From positions 1 to 9,819 of the forward strand of contig JAPSIU010000083.1 in assembly GCA_031178565.1 (NCBI GenBank): a DNA stretch of 9,819 bases, in the 5' to 3' direction. The translations under genes were made by a program, and so were the position numbers. Below, one piece after another: positions 1 to 6,218 of the stretch. The notes beneath the pieces were generated by a model. The model searched no databases. It was not told the DNA's origin and saw nothing but the letters and a program-made list of their open reading frames with translations. This DNA comes from Leucobacter sp. (GTDB taxonomy: Bacteria > Actinomycetota > Actinomycetes > Actinomycetales > Microbacteriaceae). The first letter of the stretch is position 1, and every line of letters begins with the position of its first letter.

Positions 1-736
1 CAGCGAGGATCGCGCGGTTCTGCGCCTCGTCGAAACGGTGCAGCACGTGGGTGAGCAGCACGAGGTCGTGTTCACCCCCGGGCTCGGTCGATTCGGTCGG
101 GCCCTCCTCGACCGTGACACGATCCGCGAGCCCCGCCTGCGCGGCGGCCTCCGCGATCCCGCCGCTCATCTCGGGCGCGTACACGAAGCGCGTGGTGAGT
201 TCGGGGTTCTGCTGCATCGCGACGATCGAGAATCCGGCGGCGAGGCCTCCGAAGTCGAGGGCGCTGCGGTAGCCGGAGAAGTCGAACGCCTCTCCGAACT
301 GCTCGGCGTGCAGCGCGTTGTACGTCATGACCCCGTTCAGGAAGAACTCCCAGCCCGCCTCGTCGAGATCGAGGGTGCCGGCCTCATCGGTGTCGACGGT
401 GGAGTCGTAGCCGAGCCACTGCTTGTAACTGATGTCTCCGAGGAATGCGACGAACGGCGTGAGGTCGATCTCGCCCGTACCCGAGAGGTACTTCTCCGCG
501 TCGGGCGCGAGCGAGTAGCGGCCGTTCTCCCGGCCGAGCAGGCCGAGCGAGTTCATCGCGTCGGCGAGCGTGCGGACCTGGCGCTCGGCGCGCCGGGTCG
601 CCGCTGCGAGCTCCGCGACGTCGCGCGGCCCGTCGGCGAGGGCCTTGAAGAGGCCGATCCGGCTCGCGGCGTCGAGCTGCTTGGCGCCCATGAAGCCGAT
701 GGCGATGTCGACGATGCGTTCGGGGGTGGTGGTCAT
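1..736 (-). CDS. O-methyltransferase-like protein with winged-helix dimerisation domain (partial, 3' end missing)
   Basis: The reading frame stays open from the ATG at 736 to the left edge, giving 245 residues without a stop; the C-terminus lies outside. A GAGGA ribosome site at 748-744, 7 bases upstream, supports the start. Residues about 10-85 look like the helical/winged-helix dimerisation domain of class I small-molecule O-methyltransferases (acetylserotonin/hydroxyneurosporene type), with IGLFKALADGPRDVAELA and a MNSLGLLGRENGRYSL wing. The SAM domain starts near residue 155. Its glycine loop reads DFGGLAAGFS (161-170) instead of the family's D-x-GGG-x-G, and the stretch that normally carries the ribose-binding acidic residue reads RFVYAPEM (183-190). 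A later HDLVLLTHVLHRFDE block (223-237) matches the conserved D-x-hh-x-x-x-H-h-x-H-x-h/w region. The fold is therefore clear, but SAM binding is doubtful. It is divergent from the hydrolase at 918 and shares its operator-bearing promoter region. The substrate is unknown; a non-catalytic or regulatory role is possible. Confidence 0.82.
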   Translation of the reverse strand, partial: MTTTPERIVDIAIGFMGAKQLDAASRIGLFKALADGPRDVAELAAATRRAERQVRTLADAMNSLGLLGRENGRYSLAPDAEKYLSGTGEIDLTPFVAFLGDISYKQWLGYDSTVDTDEAGTLDLDEAGWEFFLNGVMTYNALHAEQFGEAFDFSGYRSALDFGGLAAGFSIVAMQQNPELTTRFVYAPEMSGGIAEAAAQAGLADRVTVEEGPTESTEPGGEHDLVLLTHVLHRFDEAQNRAILA

Positions 737-805
737 GAACTCGTCCTCACGATTTCAGCCGCCCGCGGCGCGGAACGGCGATGTCCGGATGGTGGCCTGC
801 GGGAA

Positions 806-834
806 ACTCTACAATCGTAGAAGAATAAAGTCCA
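806..834 (-). promoter_or_regulatory. Candidate promoter for the methyltransferase-like gene
   Basis: On the minus strand, TGGACT (834-829) and TAGAGT (811-806) are separated by 17 bases and match sigma70-type -35 and -10 boxes at 4 of 6 positions each. Transcription would begin about 60 bases before the ATG at 736. The -10 box falls in one arm of operator site 1. This is inferred from sequence only. Confidence 0.4.
807..822. promoter_or_regulatory. Operator site 1 of the shared palindromic motif
   Basis: CTCTACAATCGTAGAA is a near-palindrome: TCTAC is mirrored by GTAGA around an AATC centre. It is followed on the plus strand by GAATAAAG, giving the GTAGAA-nn-ATAAA extension seen at sites 2 and 3 and, without the two spacer bases, at site 4. 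It sits between the methyltransferase-like gene and the hydrolase, 46 bases centre to centre from site 2. It is probably bound by a dimeric transcription factor encoded outside the window. Confidence 0.72.
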
Positions 835-850
835 GCCGCCCTCGGGTTTA

Positions 851-870
851 TTTTCTACTATCATAGAAAA
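851..870. promoter_or_regulatory. Operator site 2 of the shared palindromic motif
   Basis: TTTTCTACTATCATAGAAAA is a 20-base inverted repeat with only the central pairs mismatched (TTTTCTA mirrored by TAGAAAA). It is preceded by TTTA, so the extended element reads TTTATTTTCTAC as at site 3. It lies about 50 bases upstream of the hydrolase start at 918, where it could overlap the promoter; no convincing -35/-10 pair for that gene stands out here. Confidence 0.75.
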
Positions 871-917
871 ACAGACACCAGTGCTTCCGCCGCCGCTCAC
901 CGCCGAAAGGACGAGCC

Positions 918-1640
918 ATGCTTCTCGCCGCACACCGCTTCCCCGCCGAGGATTCCGCGGCGCCGCCGATCGTCCTGCTGCACGGATTCGCCTCGAGCTC
1001 CGCGGAGGACTTCCCCTCCGCGGCCTGGGAGGACGCGCTCCGGAGGGCCGGCCGGTCCGCGATCGCGGTCGACCTTCCCGGCCACGGCGAGAGCCCCGCC
1101 ATCGCCTCCGCAGAGCAGGCGATGACGTCGGCGGTCGTGGCGGCGATCCTCGAGACCCTCGCGGGCGTCGCCCCCGCTCGCAGCGAGTTCGACGTGATCG
1201 CCTACTCGCTCGGCGCGCGCATCGCGTGGGAGCTGCCCGGGGCCTCGTCGCGGATCCGCCGCGTCGTGCTCGGCGGCCTCAGCCCCCGCGAGCCCTTCGC
1301 GTCGGTGGATCCCGCCGAACTCGACGCCGCACTCGGGGGCGCCGAACCCGCGAACCCGCTCGTCGGCATGATGGCCGGCATGATCTCGGCGCCCGACCGC
1401 GACACCGCCTCGCTCGCGCGGCTCATTCCGGGACTCGCCTCGGAGCCGTTCGCCCCGGAGTCGGGCGGACCCCGCGTACCGACGCTGCTGGTCGCGGGAA
1501 GCGAAGACGGGATGACCGAGGGGATCGACACTCTGGCCGACACGCTCCCCCGAGCCTCCCTCGTCCGGGTGCCGGGCGATCACCGAGGCGCGCTCGACAG
1601 CCCCGAGTTCCGCGACGCGGCACTCGGCTTCCTCGCCTGA
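918..1640 (+). CDS. Alpha/beta hydrolase fold enzyme
   Basis: This is a complete 240-residue alpha/beta hydrolase of the small esterase/lactonase/acyl-hydrolase type, probably cytoplasmic as no signal peptide is seen. LHGF (21-24) supplies the oxyanion-hole strand turn and VDLPGHGES (51-59) the typical segment after strand 4. The nucleophile elbow is AYSLG with Ser97. The acid is Asp197 in AGSED, and the general base is His222 in PGDHRG, so the triad is intact. A lid insert lies between about 120 and 185. The ATG is preceded by GAAAGGA (905-911), 6 bases away. Ester, thioester or C-C substrates all remain possible; menaquinone-type MenH folds look similar, but there is no menaquinone gene nearby. 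It is transcribed away from the methyltransferase-like gene, behind operator sites 1 and 2. Its 3' end lies only 11 bases from the convergent AKR-1 gene. Confidence 0.9.
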   Translation: MLLAAHRFPAEDSAAPPIVLLHGFASSSAEDFPSAAWEDALRRAGRSAIAVDLPGHGESPAIASAEQAMTSAVVAAILETLAGVAPARSEFDVIAYSLGARIAWELPGASSRIRRVVLGGLSPREPFASVDPAELDAALGGAEPANPLVGMMAGMISAPDRDTASLARLIPGLASEPFAPESGGPRVPTLLVAGSEDGMTEGIDTLADTLPRASLVRVPGDHRGALDSPEFRDAALGFLA

Positions 1641-1651
1641 CCGCTGGTGGG

Positions 1652-2650
1652 CTACGACGCCGACGGCTCCCAGACGCCGTCGGCGCGCACCTCGCGGTCG
1701 AGCCAGAGCTCCGCGGTCGCCTCGCGCAGGCGTTCGGCGCCCACACACTCGAGCAGTCCGATCGAGCCGAGGTTGTCCTCGAACTGCTCGACGCTCGACG
1801 CCCCGAACAGCACGTTCGCGGTCGCCGGATTCGCCAGGCAGAACGCGAGGCCGAGCTGCGCGGGCGTCGCGTCGAACGAGGCCGCGATCTCCGCGACGCG
1901 CGGGTAGGCCTCGGCGATCCGCTCGCGGATCCCTCCGACGTCCGCACCGATCTTACGGCTCGGATTGAGCTTGCCCACGAGGATCCCGCCCTCGAAGGCG
2001 TCGGAGGCCTGCAGCGCGAGCGTCCCCTCGCGGAACCACCTGCCGTAGAACTCCCCCTCGGCCATGCTGCGCCGCACCAGACCGTACTTGAGCTGCGCGA
2101 AGCTCGGCGGGGTGAGCCCCTCGTCGGCGGCGGTCTCGAGGGCGAGCTGCAGCGACGCCGCGGGCCAGTTGTTCACTCCCCAGCTCGTGAAGCGTCCCGC
2201 GGCGATCTCCGCCTGCACATCGCGCACGACCCGGGCGATATCGATGTCGCCCATGAAGTCGCCGACCACGACCGTGTCGAACGCCTCCGGCCCGCCGCTG
2301 CCGGCACCGAGGCGTTCGAGCGACACTCGCATCTGGTCCGCGAAGCCGGTCTGCGGGTACTCCCACAACCAGAGCTTCCCGCAGAGCAGGTACTCGGATC
2401 GTGCGAGCCCGAGCTCGCGGATCGCCTCCCCGAAGAGCAGATCGGTTCGGGAGGCTTCCGCGTGCGGGCCCATGTTGTAGTAGGCGACGTCGAAGAACGC
2501 CGATCCGGCGCCCACCGCGCGATCGATGAGCGCCAGGCGGGCCTCGGGATCCATGCGATCCCAGATGTTCCACGAGCCGAGGGCGAAGACCGGCACCTCG
2601 GGACCGCCCGGTCCGAGCCGGCGGGTCGGTACGGTTCCTGAGAAAGTCAC
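1652..2650 (-). CDS. Aldo/keto reductase family oxidoreductase (AKR-1), catalytic His replaced
   Basis: A 332-residue (alpha/beta)8-barrel protein of the NAD(P)H-dependent aldo/keto reductase superfamily. It starts at GTG 2650, preceded by a strong AAGGAGG (2662-2656) with 5-base spacing. FALGSWNIWDRM (22-33) opens the barrel. FDVAYYNMG (53-61) holds the catalytic Asp54 and a Tyr at 58, with one residue fewer between them than in the common D-T-A-x-x-Y pattern. Lys92 lies in LLCGKLW. The fourth tetrad residue, usually His in a D-L-h-x-h-H motif, is Gly130 in DTVVVGD. GVNNWP (158-163) and LFGASS (281-286) match the family's later strands and nucleotide-binding part. The protein is clearly related to AKR-2 at 7454-8413 along its whole length. 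It is divergent from the SDR, with operator site 3 between them. It may reduce a carbonyl, or run a lyase- or isomerase-like reaction given the missing His. The substrate is unknown. Confidence 0.9.
   Translation of the reverse strand: MTFSGTVPTRRLGPGGPEVPVFALGSWNIWDRMDPEARLALIDRAVGAGSAFFDVAYYNMGPHAEASRTDLLFGEAIRELGLARSEYLLCGKLWLWEYPQTGFADQMRVSLERLGAGSGGPEAFDTVVVGDFMGDIDIARVVRDVQAEIAAGRFTSWGVNNWPAASLQLALETAADEGLTPPSFAQLKYGLVRRSMAEGEFYGRWFREGTLALQASDAFEGGILVGKLNPSRKIGADVGGIRERIAEAYPRVAEIAASFDATPAQLGLAFCLANPATANVLFGASSVEQFEDNLGSIGLLECVGAERLREATAELWLDREVRADGVWEPSAS
1658..1685. terminator. 10-bp perfect inverted repeat between convergent genes (possible terminator)
   Basis: CGCCGACGGC and GCCGTCGGCG form a perfect 10-bp GC-only-but-one stem around an 8-base loop. 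It starts 17 bases after the hydrolase stop and lies inside the last codons of the convergent AKR-1 gene. There is no U-tract on the plus-strand side. It could stop or stabilise the hydrolase transcript, but could also be a by-product of GC-rich coding sequence. Confidence 0.4.
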
Positions 2651-2733
2651 GGCTGCCTCCTTGCGAACGGTGCCCGCTGCTGCGCTGCACCGCTGCGGGC
2701 GCCGATGCGAACGATTCGCACCGGTGATTTATT

Positions 2734-2749
2734 TTCTACGATCGTATAA
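2734..2749. promoter_or_regulatory. Operator site 3 of the shared palindromic motif
   Basis: TTCTACGATCGTATAA contains the perfect palindrome TACGATCGTA and pairs at 7 of 8 positions over 16 bases; it is preceded by TTTATT. It lies between the divergent AKR-1 and SDR genes. A consensus TATAAT (2745-2750) facing the SDR overlaps its right arm and TAGAAA facing AKR-1 its left arm, so one bound protein could repress both directions. Confidence 0.78.
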
Positions 2750-2750
2750 T
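2745..2750 (+). promoter_or_regulatory. Candidate -10 box for the SDR gene
   Basis: TATAAT matches the sigma70 -10 consensus exactly, which is rare in this GC-rich DNA. Transcription would begin near 2757 and leave a leader of about 47 bases before GTG 2804. No good -35 box is visible 16-18 bases upstream, so the promoter may depend on an activator or be intrinsically weak. Confidence 0.5.
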
Positions 2751-2803
2751 ATCAGGTGAATGCGGTTCCGCATCCGCAGGAACCCGGAAGACGAAGGAGT
2801 CCA

Positions 2804-3553
2804 GTGACCTCGCACATCTCCCCCTCACGCACCGCGCTCATCACCGGAGGCGCGGGCGGCATCGGGCGGGGCATCGCCCGCGCCTTCATCGAAGCCGGCC
2901 ACCGGGTCGTGCTCGCCGACCGCGACGCGGAGTCCGTCGGAGCCGCGGCGCGGGAGCTCGGCGCCGCCTCGATCGCACTCGACATCACCGACGCCGGAGC
3001 GGTCGAAGCGGCGTTCGCGGAACTCGCGACCGACGGCGGAGTCGACGTACTCGTCAACAATGCCGGCATCCTCTCGGTCCACGGCTCAGTCACGGAACTC
3101 GCCCCGGACTCGTACCGCTCGATCCTCGAAGTGAACGTCGTCGGCACCTTCATCGTCACCCAGGCCTTCGCGGCGCATCGGATCGCAGCGGGGGGCGGCG
3201 GCTCGATCGTCAACATCTCATCGATCGGCGGTCGCCAGCCGACCCCCGGCATGGGCGCCTACGAATCGAGCAAGGCCGCCGTGGACTCCGTGACGCGCTG
3301 GGCCGCGATCGAGCTCGCGACCCACGGGATCCGCGTGAACGCGGTCGCCCCGGGACCCGTGCTCACACCCATGCTGCAGGCCGGCATGCCGGAGGGCTCG
3401 CCCGCCCGCGAGGCGTGGGCGCGCAGGATCCCGCTCGGGGACCTCGCGAGGGTGGCCGACATCGCGCCGGCGGTGGTGTTCCTCGCGGGAGACGGCGCCG
3501 CGCACATCACCGGCGTGAGCCTCGCGGTCGACGGCGGCCAGTTGCTCACCTGA
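2804..3553 (+). CDS. Short-chain dehydrogenase/reductase (classical SDR, FabG-like)
   Basis: A 249-residue classical SDR, the normal length for this family of NAD(P)-dependent alcohol/ketone oxidoreductases. TGGAGGIG (14-21) is the dinucleotide-binding loop. LADRD with Asp39 at the end of strand 2 favours NAD(H) over NADP(H). NNAG (85-88), Asn111, Ser140 and the Y153-x3-K157 pair (YESSK) make up an intact catalytic tetrad. PGPVLTPM (183-190) and the C-terminal VDGGQLLT are typical. I chose GTG 2804 because AAGGAG (2794-2799) lies just upstream and the Rossmann fold starts about ten residues later; an in-frame start at 2756 would fall between the -10 box and this ribosome site. The gene is divergent from AKR-1 and shares operator site 3. 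FabG-like sequence alone does not give the substrate; the context suggests a catabolic secondary-alcohol/ketone step rather than fatty-acid synthesis. Confidence 0.92.
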   Translation: MTSHISPSRTALITGGAGGIGRGIARAFIEAGHRVVLADRDAESVGAAARELGAASIALDITDAGAVEAAFAELATDGGVDVLVNNAGILSVHGSVTELAPDSYRSILEVNVVGTFIVTQAFAAHRIAAGGGGSIVNISSIGGRQPTPGMGAYESSKAAVDSVTRWAAIELATHGIRVNAVAPGPVLTPMLQAGMPEGSPAREAWARRIPLGDLARVADIAPAVVFLAGDGAAHITGVSLAVDGGQLLT

Positions 3554-3568
3554 GTCCCGCGGCGCCGG

Positions 3569-3574
3569 TAGCAT
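3569..3574 (+). promoter_or_regulatory. -10 box of a leaderless promoter
   Basis: TAGCAT fits the actinobacterial TANNNT pattern and ends 8 bases before the ATG at 3583. Transcription would therefore begin at or next to the start codon. No Shine-Dalgarno sequence is seen, which supports leaderless expression independent of the SDR gene. Confidence 0.55.
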
Positions 3575-3582
3575 TGACCCCG

Positions 3583-4242
3583 ATGGGCACATCCTCTCAG
3601 CATCACACGGGGCCCCTCGACGGGCCGAGTCATCTCCGCGAGCACGGCGGTATCGCCCTCCGCGGCGGCATGTCCGAGCCGTTCCGACGATGGCGCGGGA
3701 AACGGCGGGGCGCACTGGTCGCGGCGCTCGTCATCGCGGGTCTCGGCGTCGTCGTCGCGGCGGCCGGCGCGACGCTGCGCGCGGTCGGAGCGTGGGCCGC
3801 CCTGATCCCCCTCGGCGCCCTCCTCGTCTTCGTCGGACTCACGATGGCCGGCCTCCTCGCACTCGTCGCCGGCACGCATCGATTCCGACTGGTCGCCGAG
3901 AGCCAACCGGTCGTGCTCGATCAGCACGGGATCCGGCTGCGCGGCATCGGCCCGATCCCCTGGGGCCACGTGGGCCCGCCCGAGTACCGGCGGATCTTCA
4001 CCAAGAACGACGTCAGCGGCAGGTGCGCCGTCATGCCGCTCACCGCGCAGGGCCACGCCACCGTCAACGAGCACTTCGCGCCGTGGGCGCTGCTCGTCGG
4101 GCCGAAGCCCTATCTTCGACCCGATGTGCCCTATCTGCTGCTCCCGGGGGTCGAAGGTCTCGCGGAGGACGAGGTCGTGCGCCTGTTCGCGACGGCCTAC
4201 GACATGTTCGGAGGGCAGCCCGGCGCCGCCTCCGACGCGTGA
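3583..4242 (+). CDS. Two-helix membrane protein with PH-like cytoplasmic domain
   Basis: A 219-residue protein of unknown role. A polar N-terminus and the basic patch RRWRGKRR (35-42) precede two hydrophobic segments at about 44-64 and 70-97, which predicts a hairpin with both ends in the cytoplasm. The rest, about 100-208, contains VVLDQHGIRLRGIG followed by IPWGHV (125-130). This pattern of a strand ending in GI, then a short hydrophobic turn and W before an interaction strand, resembles bacterial PH-like (bPH/STM3941-type) domains. The domain call is by eye and moderate. ATG 3583 is preferred because of the leaderless -10 box. It abuts the convergent dehydratase gene with no spacer and lacks the operator motif, so I consider it outside the neighbouring regulon. 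A later ATG at 3670 has no ribosome site. Confidence 0.78.
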   Translation: MGTSSQHHTGPLDGPSHLREHGGIALRGGMSEPFRRWRGKRRGALVAALVIAGLGVVVAAAGATLRAVGAWAALIPLGALLVFVGLTMAGLLALVAGTHRFRLVAESQPVVLDQHGIRLRGIGPIPWGHVGPPEYRRIFTKNDVSGRCAVMPLTAQGHATVNEHFAPWALLVGPKPYLRPDVPYLLLPGVEGLAEDEVVRLFATAYDMFGGQPGAASDA

Positions 4243-4566
4243 CTACGCACCCTCCTGAGGATCCGCCTCGATCCCGGCCTCTCGCGCCAGCGCACTGACG
4301 ACACCCGCGAGTCGCAGATCCCGTTCCGTCACGGCTCCCGCGTCGTGGCTCGTCAGCCGCACGTCGAGGTGCGGGTACGTGAGGGTGAGGTCGGGGTGGT
4401 GGTTCGCCTCCTCGGCGGCCTCGCCGATGCGCTGGGTGAGCGCCAGGCCGGTGGCGAAGTCCCGCGTGAGGTAGCGCGCCCGGATCGCGTCGCCCTCGGG
4501 GTGCCAGTCGCCCAGTCCCGCTTCGCGGAGCGCGTCGGCGAGTCGTGTTCCCGTGTATCCAGTCAT
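4243..4566 (-). CDS. 4a-hydroxytetrahydrobiopterin dehydratase (pterin-4a-carbinolamine dehydratase)
   Basis: A 107-residue member of the PCD/DCoH/PhhB family, at the family's usual length. These small cytoplasmic enzymes dehydrate 4a-hydroxytetrahydropterin so the cofactor of aromatic amino-acid hydroxylases can be recycled. The signature EEANHHPDLTLTY (52-64) includes the paired active-site histidines His56-His57. Together with LTSHDAGAVTERDLRLA (71-87, with His74-Asp75) it is close to the family pattern H-H-P-(11-13)-V-x-h-x-L-x-T-H-x-x-G-h-T. No aromatic amino-acid hydroxylase is visible nearby; in many actinobacteria this gene is solitary and its partner unknown. The start at 4566 is leaderless, with TAGGAT ending 6 bases upstream. 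Its stop codon touches that of the convergent membrane-protein gene with zero bases between. Confidence 0.93.
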   Translation of the reverse strand: MTGYTGTRLADALREAGLGDWHPEGDAIRARYLTRDFATGLALTQRIGEAAEEANHHPDLTLTYPHLDVRLTSHDAGAVTERDLRLAGVVSALAREAGIEADPQEGA

Positions 4567-4572
4567 GTCCGC

Positions 4573-4578
4573 ATCCTA
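4573..4578 (-). promoter_or_regulatory. -10 box of a leaderless promoter for the dehydratase
   Basis: On the minus strand TAGGAT fits TANNNT and is followed after 6 bases by the ATG at 4566; no Shine-Dalgarno sequence is present. The gene can thus be transcribed separately from the upstream amidohydrolase. Confidence 0.55.
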
Positions 4579-4602
4579 CGAAGGTGCGCGGCATCTGTGA
4601 AC

Positions 4603-4619
4603 CCCCTGGCGCCGGGGCC
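4603..4619. terminator. Weak hairpin downstream of the amidohydrolase
   Basis: The 81-base gap between the amidohydrolase stop and the dehydratase start holds a short inverted repeat, CCCC mirrored by GGGG around TGGCGCC, with no U-tract. It could mark the end of the amidohydrolase transcript, but the stem is short and interrupted. The gap also has a near-repeat of 11 bases, at 4621-4631 and 4639-4649. Confidence 0.2.
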
Positions 4620-4647
4620 GCATTTCGGCTCCACGGCGCACTTCGGC

Positions 4648-6126
4648 TCAGACCCGTGGGGCCCGCACCCGTTCGAAGACGACGCGCCCGTCGAGCACGG
4701 TGAGATCGACCGCCACACCGGGCAACCCGGCGGCGCCGGCCTCGAAGGGATCCCGCTCCAGCACGGCGAGGTCGGCCGCCTTGCCGACCTCGACGGTCCC
4801 CTTCCACGACGCCGCCCGATCCTGCTCGGCCGGCACCGCGGTGTAGCACCGCAGCAGTTCGTGCAGACGGGCGCGCGCGGAGCCGGCATCGACCGGCCCG
4901 CCCATGCGGACGATGCGCGCCTCGGCATCCGCGATCCCGCGCCGCCAGTCGAAGCCGAGCACCGGCGCGTCCGATGACAGCACGAGCACCCCCTCGTCCA
5001 GCGCGGCGCGGAGCGGCCAGGCCTCACCCGCGACGGACGGACCCATCATCGCTTCGAGCCAATCGGACGCCGCGGCGGCGATGCCGGACTGCGTGTTGAG
5101 CCAGATCCCGAGCTCCGCCATCCTCCGCAGTTGGGCGGGCGTGACGAGGTCGCCGTGGATCACCACGTGCCCGAGTTCACGAGCGGGCCGCGCCCCCGGC
5201 TCCGCCTCGGCCTCGGCGATCGCGTCGATCACGAGCTGGACGGTGCGATCCCCCGTGGCGTGGATCCCGAGTTGCAGCCCGGCGCGGTGCACCGCCCCGA
5301 CCAGTTCGGCGAGGCCCGCCGCCTTCTGCTCGACGGTGTCGCCGCGAAGCAGCAGATCGCCGTGGGTGCCGTCATCGTAGGCGTGCGCGGTCCACGCCTG
5401 GCGCGAGAGAGGGATGAGGTCGCCGAAGATCTTCACGCCCGGGACATTGAGCCAGGCGGGATCGGGCTCCGGCTCGGCGCGGCGGCGCTCCTCGATCCCC
5501 GCGAGCACGGTCTCGAGGTCGCTCGGGCCGTCGAGCACCCCGTACAGCGCGAGCAGCGTGACCCGCTGCAGCAGATTCCCCGACGCGGCGAGTTCGCGGT
5601 AGACGTCGAGCACCTCGCTGTGAAAGCAGCCGGTCTCCCCGTCATCCTCCCCCGGACCGATGCCCGGTTCGGTGTAGCTCGTGATGCCGAGTTCGGTCAG
5701 CAGTCGACCGGCGCGGAGGATCGCCTCGCGCCGCTCGGCCCGGTCCGCCGCGAGCACACCGCCGGGGCGCGCCTCCGGTCCCGGACCGTCCGCCCCCGAA
5801 GCCTCCGGTTCGGGATCCGCCGCACCGAAGAGCGTGTGCGGCCACCGCGCCCCGAGCCAGGCTCCGTGCAGATGGGAGTCGTTGACGCCCGGCAGCACGG
5901 CCCGGCCGTCGAGGTCGATGACACGCGTGGCGCCGTCGATCATCGCGTCGATCTCCGCGCATCCGCCCACCGCGACGATGCGGCCGTCCGAGACCGCGAC
6001 CGCCTCCGCCCGGGTGCCCGCCGGGTCCATGACGAGCACGGGCCCGCCGCGCAGCACGAGATCCGCGCGGTTCCGGGGCGCGTCGGCGCGCGGGTTCCGG
6101 GGCGCGTCAGCGCTCGTTCGTGTCAT
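4648..6126 (-). CDS. YtcJ-like metal-dependent amidohydrolase (amidohydrolase_3 family)
   Basis: A 492-residue TIM-barrel amidohydrolase. Residues 22-80 form the N-terminal beta-sandwich (ADLVLRGGPVLVMD). VLPGVNDSHLHG (77-88) carries the metal ligands His85 and His87. Lys232 in GVKIFGD matches the position of the carboxylated or structural lysine. His289 (LGIHATGD), His324 (VVIHGDL) and Asp386 (LSSDAP) complete the site. VGKAADLAVLERDPF (447-461) is the typical C-terminal sandwich. YtcJ-like members hydrolyse amides, carbamates or N-acyl groups and usually run about 530-550 residues, so this one is slightly short. An Ala/Gly/Pro/Glu-rich low-complexity insert lies at 101-125, and an 8-codon tandem repeat at the N-terminus. 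ATG 6126 is chosen because GGAG lies 7 bases upstream; the frame's upstream extension to 6225 would run over operator site 4. Divergent from the alcohol dehydrogenase operon. Confidence 0.92.
   Translation of the reverse strand: MTRTSADAPRNPRADAPRNRADLVLRGGPVLVMDPAGTRAEAVAVSDGRIVAVGGCAEIDAMIDGATRVIDLDGRAVLPGVNDSHLHGAWLGARWPHTLFGAADPEPEASGADGPGPEARPGGVLAADRAERREAILRAGRLLTELGITSYTEPGIGPGEDDGETGCFHSEVLDVYRELAASGNLLQRVTLLALYGVLDGPSDLETVLAGIEERRRAEPEPDPAWLNVPGVKIFGDLIPLSRQAWTAHAYDDGTHGDLLLRGDTVEQKAAGLAELVGAVHRAGLQLGIHATGDRTVQLVIDAIAEAEAEPGARPARELGHVVIHGDLVTPAQLRRMAELGIWLNTQSGIAAAASDWLEAMMGPSVAGEAWPLRAALDEGVLVLSSDAPVLGFDWRRGIADAEARIVRMGGPVDAGSARARLHELLRCYTAVPAEQDRAASWKGTVEVGKAADLAVLERDPFEAGAAGLPGVAVDLTVLDGRVVFERVRAPRV
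6069..6108. repeat. Tandem 24-base repeat inside the amidohydrolase N-terminus
   Basis: A 16-base identical block (6069-6084 and 6093-6108) recurs at a 24-base offset, exactly eight codons. The coded peptide is ADAPRN-PR-ADAPRN at residues 6-19. The repeat keeps the frame and lies before the folded sandwich domain, so copy-number change by slippage would be tolerated. Confidence 0.8.
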
Positions 6127-6190
6127 AGTCCGACTCCGCCTCACTGGGTTGCTCCTGGAACGGTGCCCCGGGTGCTCCGCAGATGCGGGC

Positions 6191-6218
6191 TTCACCTTAA
6201 GGTCAACGTATGTAGAAT
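6191..6218 (+). promoter_or_regulatory. Candidate promoter for the alcohol dehydrogenase operon
   Basis: TTCACC (6191-6196) and TAGAAT (6213-6218) are separated by 16 bases, matching the layout of the AKR-1 promoter on the minus strand at 2760-2733. Transcription would begin near 6225, about 57 bases before ATG 6282. The -10 overlaps operator site 4. Confidence 0.5.

Larger units (their letters stand above)
2733..2760 (-). promoter_or_regulatory. Candidate promoter for AKR-1
   Basis: On the minus strand, TTCACC (2760-2755), a 16-base spacer and TAGAAA (2738-2733) form the same arrangement as the promoter proposed for the alcohol dehydrogenase (TTCACC, 16 bases, TAGAAT). The -10 box is one arm of operator site 3, so a bound protein would block RNA polymerase. 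Predicted leader is about 75 bases. Confidence 0.45.

Noticed and set aside
2041..2056. GTAGAA half-site inside AKR-1 coding sequence
   Set aside because: No mirrored arm and no flanking ATAAA; a chance match in coding DNA.
881..2641. Long plus-strand open frame of 586 residues across the hydrolase and AKR-1
   Set aside because: It is a GC-bias shadow: Arg/Ala/Gly-rich, no family motif, overlapping two genes with intact catalytic residues.
2756..2803. Earlier start for the SDR
   Set aside because: It would begin upstream of the AAGGAG site at 2794-2799 and right at the predicted transcription start.
4621..4649. Two near-identical 11-base copies after the amidohydrolase
   Set aside because: Too short, one mismatch, one copy runs into the stop codon; probably chance.
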